From contig PLSY01000013.1 of the NCBI GenBank assembly GCA_003164275.1, positions 1 to 10,087 of the forward strand: DNA of 10,087 nt. The letters are read 5' to 3'. Of this stretch, positions 5,916 to 10,087 are shown one piece after another. This stretch comes from Acidimicrobiaceae bacterium. GTDB taxonomy: Bacteria > Actinomycetota > Acidimicrobiia > Acidimicrobiales > RAAP-2. Every line of letters begins with the position of its first letter. Within the stretch, counting starts at the first letter, position 1. The notes below the pieces were generated by a model. It was not told the DNA's origin and searched no databases. It was given only the letters and a program-made list of their open reading frames with translations. The position numbers and the translations under genes were made by a program.

Positions 5916-8900
5916 ATGTCTTCTCAAGGACACAACGATCCCATTCTCGAATCGCTCACTCGTCTCGCCACCCGCAATCCAGGTCGGACCGAGGCAGACA
6001 TACAGGCGGATGTCCGAGACGTCCTTCTCTACGGGGGATTCGATCTTGCTGATGAGGCGGTCAAGCTCGAAAGTCCGACCGATGATAATCGTCGGCTGGA
6101 CGTGGCCGTCGGCGCATTGATCGTTGAGTGCAAGAAGGACCTGCGGTCGCCGACAGTCCTGGCCAAGGCAGAGGTACAGCTTGGCGACTATCTGGCAGTC
6201 AAAGCTTCGAATGGCGGCCAATACGCCGGAGTGCTGACTGACGGGGCGATCTGGAGGCTCTACCGGCACGGCCAATCCGGTCCCGCCTTCATCGATGAGC
6301 TGGTAATCAGCCCCACAAACCTCGATGAACGGAGGATTCGGTGGTGGCTTGGAGCGGTCCTTTCGACCGAGCAGGAGCTCGTTCCCTCGGCCGCAGCAAT
6401 CGAGGAGAGGCTCGGAGCGAGATCACCGTCATTCCAGCTCGTCCGATCAGCGCTGCTCGAGTGCTGGGCCGACGTCGGTGGGCATCCGACGGTCGCGCTG
6501 AAGCGAGAACTGTGGGCGAAGCTGCTTCGAAGTGCTCTTGGATCGCAATTTGAAGACAGCGACGAACTCTTCATCGAACACACGTACCTGGTACTGCTGG
6601 CCAACCTGATCGGCCACGCGGTGGTGGGCTTTGATCTCAACTCAACCAGGAACGATCCCGGCGTTCTCCTTTCAGGGCAGCTCTTCGAGCGAGCTGGCTT
6701 CTTCGGCGTAGGTCAGGCGGGCTTCTTCGATTGGCCGCTCGACAGCACTGCCGGGGCCGAGGTGGTCTCGGATGTGGCACGGAGGCTGGCATCCTTTGCT
6801 TGGACTCAGGTCGACCACGACGTGCTCAAGGCTCTTTATCAATCGGTCATCTCCCCGGAAATGCGCCACAGGCTGGGCGAGTACTACACACCCGACTGGC
6901 TCGCCGATTTGATGGTGACTGAGGCCGTAACCGATCCACTCGTCCAGCGAGTTCTGGACCCGGCGTGTGGATCAGGCACTTTCATCTTTCACGCTGTCCG
7001 CCGTTATCTCACTGCTGCTGATGAAGCGGGCGTAGCGCCAGCAACCGCCCTGGAGGGCGTCACCACCAACGTGTTCGGAGTCGACCTCCATCCGGTTGCC
7101 GTGACCCTGGCTCAGACGACCTTCCTCCTCGCAGTAGGGCCCGATCGACTTGCCCAGCGAACAGGGAGCCTCAACATTCCCATCTACTTGGGCGATTCGA
7201 TGAGGTGGGATGCCGCCGAGGAGAGCGTCTTCACTGCCGCTGGCGATGTGGTGGTCTACACCACCGACGGAGCGGAACTCTTCGCGTCCGAACTGAGATT
7301 CCCCGCATCAGCGGTCAGTGATGTCGGGAAATTCGATCAGCTCATCAATGAGCTCGCGAGCAAAGCATCGAATCGGCAGCCCGGGACTCCGCCACAGCCC
7401 ATCACCGGGGTGCTCAACAGCCTGCAGATTCCCGCCGAGGACCGAGCCACGGTGGAAACCACCTATGGAGTGCTGTGCGATCTGTATGACCAAGGTCGCG
7501 ACCATATTTGGGGCTTCTACATCCGCAACCAAGCGCGGCCTACGTGGTTGGCCAGGCCGGAGAACCGCGTCGATGTGTTGGTCGGCAATCCACCCTGGCT
7601 CTCCTACCGCTACATGCCGGACACAATGCAATCCGTATTCCAGAGGCGAGCGAAGGAGCGGAAACTGTGGATGGGCGGGGCACGGGGACGGACTACTCAG
7701 CAGGACCTCTCCGCCTTCTTTGTTGCCAGATCTATCGAGCTCTACTTGCGGGTCGGCGGACGATTCGGATTCGTCATGCCTCGCGCCGTGCTGTCCCGAC
7801 AAACCTATGGTGCGTTTCGGGAGGGTGACTGGTCGAGCGTGGCCGCTTCGGTCTTCGCAGACTTTGGAACCCCATGGGACCTGAAGGATGTGCGCCCAGC
7901 ACCCTTTCCAGTTCCATCGTCTGTCTTGTTTGGAGAGAGGTCAACGGCGGCATCTGCATTAGGAGAAGCAGTCATTGCATTCGCCGGCAAGCCAACGGTT
8001 GGCGGAGGAGGCGCACAACTCACGCAGTCGGCGGCCATCGTTGAAGCAATGACAGGCGAGGAAACTGCGTCGGTCTACAAGGAGCGCTTTCGAGATGGGG
8101 CGATCATGTACCCCCGAATGCTGATCATGGTCACCTCGTCGACCAACGGACCGTTGGGTGTCCCCCGGGGACGCCAGGCGGTTACCTCAAGAAAGACGAG
8201 TCTCGACAAGGCGCCCTGGAAAGGCCTGCCTGCGCAAGAAGGAGTGGTCGAGTCGATCTTCATCCACCCAGCGCTCCTCGGTGAGTCCATCGGACCCTTT
8301 CGCGTGTTCAGCACATTGCAATCTGTGATCCCTTACGACGGGACTCGGCTATTGGACGGGAGCGATGACAGGATCGATCGGTACCCGGGGCTGGCCGACT
8401 GGTGGCGCAACGCCGAGGCAATCTGGACAGCCAATCGCAGCTCAGAAAAGCGCACGCTTCTAGAGCAGCTGGACTACATGCACCAGCTCTCTGCCCAGTT
8501 TCCAACCTCGCCGATTCGAGTCGTCTACACAAAGGCCGGCAATACGCTCTGCGCTGCCATCGTCGATGACCGAGCGACTGTAATAGACCACAAACTCTAT
8601 TGGGCGCCCGTGAAGTCCATGGACGAGGCCCGCTATCTCACCGCCATCCTCAATGCTCCAGTGCTCACCGAGATGGTTCGGCCATACCAGTCGCTGGGAG
8701 CGTTCGGCCCGCGCGATTTTGACAAGTACGTCTGGCAGTTGCCAATCCCGGTTTTCGATCCTGCGAATCCAGATCACAGGCGGCTTGTAGCCTACGGCGC
8801 CGAGGCAGAGCGAGTCGCTCAGACGGCCATTGTGGCCGAGGGGACAGGATTCCAGACAGCCCGTAAGCAGATTCGCGTTTCACTAATCGAGGCGGGCATC

Positions 8901-8969
8901 TCTGGAAACCTCGACGACGCTGTAGGCGCACTCCTTCGCGCCACGCCAGTCACCTTGCCTTCCGAGTAG
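5916..8969 (+). CDS. Type IIG restriction-modification enzyme (Eco57I-like, fused nuclease and N6-adenine methyltransferase)
   Basis: A protein of 1017 residues, typical of single-chain type IIG enzymes. The N-terminal nuclease domain (about 1-120) resembles HsdR/Eco57I nucleases: TEADIQADVRDVLL, then RRLDVAVGALIVECKKDL with D62, E71 and K73 of the PD-(D/E)XK site. A helical linker (150-315) follows. The methyltransferase core has motif X GEYYTP (321-326), motif I VLDPACGSGTFIF (346-358), motif II VFGVDLHP (386-393), motif III GDSM (426-429) and motif IV VLVGNPPWLSYRY (554-566), an NPPW catalytic motif of N6-adenine enzymes. GGRFGFVMPRAVL (614-626) fits motif VIII. The C-terminal half (about 640-1000) should hold the target-recognition domain. 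It would methylate adenine in its own site and cut unmodified DNA without a separate methylase or specificity subunit. All key residues appear intact. The target site cannot be predicted from sequence alone. Confidence 0.94.
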   Translation: MSSQGHNDPILESLTRLATRNPGRTEADIQADVRDVLLYGGFDLADEAVKLESPTDDNRRLDVAVGALIVECKKDLRSPTVLAKAEVQLGDYLAVKASNGGQYAGVLTDGAIWRLYRHGQSGPAFIDELVISPTNLDERRIRWWLGAVLSTEQELVPSAAAIEERLGARSPSFQLVRSALLECWADVGGHPTVALKRELWAKLLRSALGSQFEDSDELFIEHTYLVLLANLIGHAVVGFDLNSTRNDPGVLLSGQLFERAGFFGVGQAGFFDWPLDSTAGAEVVSDVARRLASFAWTQVDHDVLKALYQSVISPEMRHRLGEYYTPDWLADLMVTEAVTDPLVQRVLDPACGSGTFIFHAVRRYLTAADEAGVAPATALEGVTTNVFGVDLHPVAVTLAQTTFLLAVGPDRLAQRTGSLNIPIYLGDSMRWDAAEESVFTAAGDVVVYTTDGAELFASELRFPASAVSDVGKFDQLINELASKASNRQPGTPPQPITGVLNSLQIPAEDRATVETTYGVLCDLYDQGRDHIWGFYIRNQARPTWLARPENRVDVLVGNPPWLSYRYMPDTMQSVFQRRAKERKLWMGGARGRTTQQDLSAFFVARSIELYLRVGGRFGFVMPRAVLSRQTYGAFREGDWSSVAASVFADFGTPWDLKDVRPAPFPVPSSVLFGERSTAASALGEAVIAFAGKPTVGGGGAQLTQSAAIVEAMTGEETASVYKERFRDGAIMYPRMLIMVTSSTNGPLGVPRGRQAVTSRKTSLDKAPWKGLPAQEGVVESIFIHPALLGESIGPFRVFSTLQSVIPYDGTRLLDGSDDRIDRYPGLADWWRNAEAIWTANRSSEKRTLLEQLDYMHQLSAQFPTSPIRVVYTKAGNTLCAAIVDDRATVIDHKLYWAPVKSMDEARYLTAILNAPVLTEMVRPYQSLGAFGPRDFDKYVWQLPIPVFDPANPDHRRLVAYGAEAERVAQTAIVAEGTGFQTARKQIRVSLIEAGISGNLDDAVGALLRATPVTLPSE

Positions 8970-9056
8970 CGAGGCTTCCAGCCGTGGCCGATGTCGATGC
9001 GGATCGATCCGACCGAGGATGCCGGTAGTGCTGCTTCCTGGGCGTGGATCGAAGAC

Positions 9057-9704
9057 CTAGCCAGATGATCCACGTGCCCACCACTGACTCACATCCTCGG
9101 AAGTCCTTTCGTGGGCACTGCCCTCCTCGTCTCGCATGTACGGACCCGGTACCGAGACAGTGCCAAGGAACTTGCCCCCGGGAGAAATGAATACAAGTCG
9201 CAAATCCCCGTCGTTGCGTCGAAATACTGTTGTCCAGACGTCGCCCAGATTCGTCCCGACGCCAGGAAATGTCGTCAACGGCACCGTCTGTACAAAGGTC
9301 ATTTCGAGATCCGCTTCTTCGAGAAGCTCTGACTCTTCGACCGCAGCAACGGAGAGCGCACCGAGCGTCCGCCCCTCCTCGATCACCGCTTGAACGCCCC
9401 TTCGTCCTGAGATCTTGCGGATCAATGCATACAGGGCGGTTCCCAAGGCAAACAGAGATGCCGAATCGCTCACGTACCGCTCAATCTCCACCACCACAGC
9501 CCACGCAGGGCCCGATGCACCCTTACCTGCACTGCTTACCCGTGCAGTGACGGTCGGAGTTCCAACGAGGTTGTCTGCCACATCGGCGGCGAATTCCACG
9601 AGGTCATCGGCATCGAGGCCTGAAACTTCGAGCACGTCGAGTGGAGTGCCAATCGGCAAATTCGCATACGTACCACTCGGCCAGCGAATCTCAAGTTCGG
9701 GCAT
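9057..9704 (-). CDS. Unrecognised protein of about 215 residues
   Basis: I do not recognise this family. The chosen start is the ATG at 9702-9704 (MPELEIRW), giving 215 residues. The frame is open upstream to 9857, but that extension is Arg/Ser-rich, looks unlike protein, and would overlap the divergent gene. The N-terminal part (1-75) looks strand-rich and ends in AWAVVVEIERY. Residues 80-100 (DSASLFALGTALYALIRKISG) form a moderately hydrophobic helix with a basic end, perhaps membrane-associated or packing. Residues 155-190 look like beta strands (VWTTVFRRNDGDLRLVFISP). The C-terminus is polar. An 11-base palindrome (GAGAGTCTCTC, 9709-9719) lies just upstream of the start and a possible -10 (TATCTT) at 9737-9742. 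It converges with the type IIG gene, leaving 87 bases between the stops, and diverges from the partial gene at 9809. The position suggests a defence accessory, without direct evidence. Confidence 0.7.
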   Translation of the reverse strand: MPELEIRWPSGTYANLPIGTPLDVLEVSGLDADDLVEFAADVADNLVGTPTVTARVSSAGKGASGPAWAVVVEIERYVSDSASLFALGTALYALIRKISGRRGVQAVIEEGRTLGALSVAAVEESELLEEADLEMTFVQTVPLTTFPGVGTNLGDVWTTVFRRNDGDLRLVFISPGGKFLGTVSVPGPYMRDEEGSAHERTSEDVSQWWARGSSG

Positions 9705-9796
9705 GGAAGAGAGTCTCTCATCTTGGCGTCGGTTGAAAGATAGGAGTAACCGAGACTTGTGGATTCTTAGCTCAGGCAAGCCTCCGGATCCGTCGA

Positions 9797-9802
9797 TAGG
9801 GT
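9797..9802 (+). promoter_or_regulatory. Candidate -10 box for a leaderless transcript of the right-edge gene
   Basis: TAGGGT lies 6 bases before the ATG at 9809. The same hexamer sits 7 bases before the PIN gene start, and TAGGCT sits 7 bases before the type IIG start. No Shine-Dalgarno sequence or clear -35 is seen. Confidence 0.35.
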
Positions 9803-9808
9803 CATGTG

Positions 9809-10087
9809 ATGAACGCCTTGGGTGACAACTACGTTCCCAGCCGCGCCGAGCAGGCATTCCACAGTGAGATGCTGGCGGGCGCAGATCGCCTCAAGAAGGA
9901 GATCGGCTACAACCCGACTCGGTTCAACCAGATGGTCGGCGAGCATGGCGGACCCGAGGCGGTCCGGCTGTTGCTTGGGGGACGGGATGCCTCGGACGGC
10001 TTCACCACGCTGTGGGAGAACGACCGGCTGGAAATGAGCTGTGAGGCAATCGCTCTTCTCCACTGGTACGCCGGCCTCTTTAGCGAG
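9809..10087 (+). CDS. Conserved hypothetical domain, defence-associated type (partial, 3' end missing)
   Basis: The frame opens at an ATG and stays open for 93 codons to the right edge, so only the N-terminal part is seen. Residues 33-93 match a pattern I know from many uncharacterised proteins and from tails of restriction or nuclease proteins: GYNPTRFNQMVGEHGGPEA (33-51), LLLGGRDASDGFTTLWEN (54-71), RLEMSCEAIAL (73-83) and YAGLFSE (87-93). In relatives an Arg-rich helix usually follows soon after. No catalytic motif is visible and I cannot give it a family name with certainty. It may be a complete small protein or one domain of a larger one. Residues 1-32 look helical and polar. The gene is divergent from the unrecognised protein gene across 104 bases, so a shared control region is possible. 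Confidence 0.75.
   Translation, partial: MNALGDNYVPSRAEQAFHSEMLAGADRLKKEIGYNPTRFNQMVGEHGGPEAVRLLLGGRDASDGFTTLWENDRLEMSCEAIALLHWYAGLFSE

Noticed and set aside
5754..6275. Minus-strand frame of 173 codons at the start of the type IIG gene
   Set aside because: It overlaps the type IIG nuclease domain, whose catalytic residues are clear; the antisense protein is Cys-scattered and featureless.
9000..9011. Perfect 12-base palindrome CGGATCGATCCG between the converging stops
   Set aside because: Considered as a bidirectional terminator, but it gives only a 4-bp stem and has no T-tract; too weak to call.
9705..9857. Upstream extension of the unrecognised minus-strand protein
   Set aside because: The 51 extra residues are Arg/Ser-rich and would overlap the divergent gene and its promoter; the ATG at 9704 starts normal-looking protein.
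1..10087. CRISPR array, tRNA, rRNA, riboswitch or replication origin
   Set aside because: No regularly spaced repeats, cloverleaf, conserved rRNA segment, known riboswitch core or iterated DnaA/Rep-type repeats were seen on either strand.

Overview
The window looks like an accessory, defence-type region from a GC-rich bacterium, most likely an actinobacterium or a close relative. The GC content is high throughout, GTG starts are used, several starts appear to be leaderless, and fused insertion-sequence ends resemble those of the mycobacterial element IS6110. No tRNA, rRNA or CRISPR array is visible, and no housekeeping gene is recognised.

Layout from left to right. (1) Positions 1-815, minus strand, is a gene cut by the window edge. 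It joins a PD-(D/E)XK-like N-terminal region to a winged helix-turn-helix, in the manner of AbiEi-family antitoxin/regulator proteins. (2) Positions 816-1135 hold no gene but are unusually structured. There is an 18-base direct repeat over the regulator's start, two adjacent strong hairpins, and a 66-base element made of two opposed IS3/IS6110-like ends with nothing between them. (3) Positions 1136-4802, minus strand, is a probable three-gene unit in the order GmrSD-like DUF262+DUF1524 restriction protein, PIN-domain nuclease with an unusual N-terminal extension, and a helical protein of HEPN/DUF5677-like appearance. The last two genes overlap by 4 bases. (4) Divergent from it across about 60 bases is a membrane-anchored NERD-domain protein (4862-5674, plus), followed by a 1017-residue Eco57I-like type IIG restriction-modification enzyme (5916-8969, plus). 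(5) Converging on that is an unrecognised protein of about 215 residues (9057-9704, minus). Divergent from this one is a partial gene running off the right edge (9809 onward, plus) with a small conserved domain that I associate with defence loci.

The genes read as a defence island. The type IIG enzyme would modify host DNA and cut unmodified DNA. The GmrSD-like protein would cut modified foreign DNA. The PIN and helical proteins are plausible RNase or abortive-infection effectors, and the NERD protein is a possible membrane-tethered nuclease. The GmrSD-PIN-helical operon is the best candidate here for an undescribed system; that is an inference from gene content and order. All family assignments come from reading motifs by eye, without any database search.
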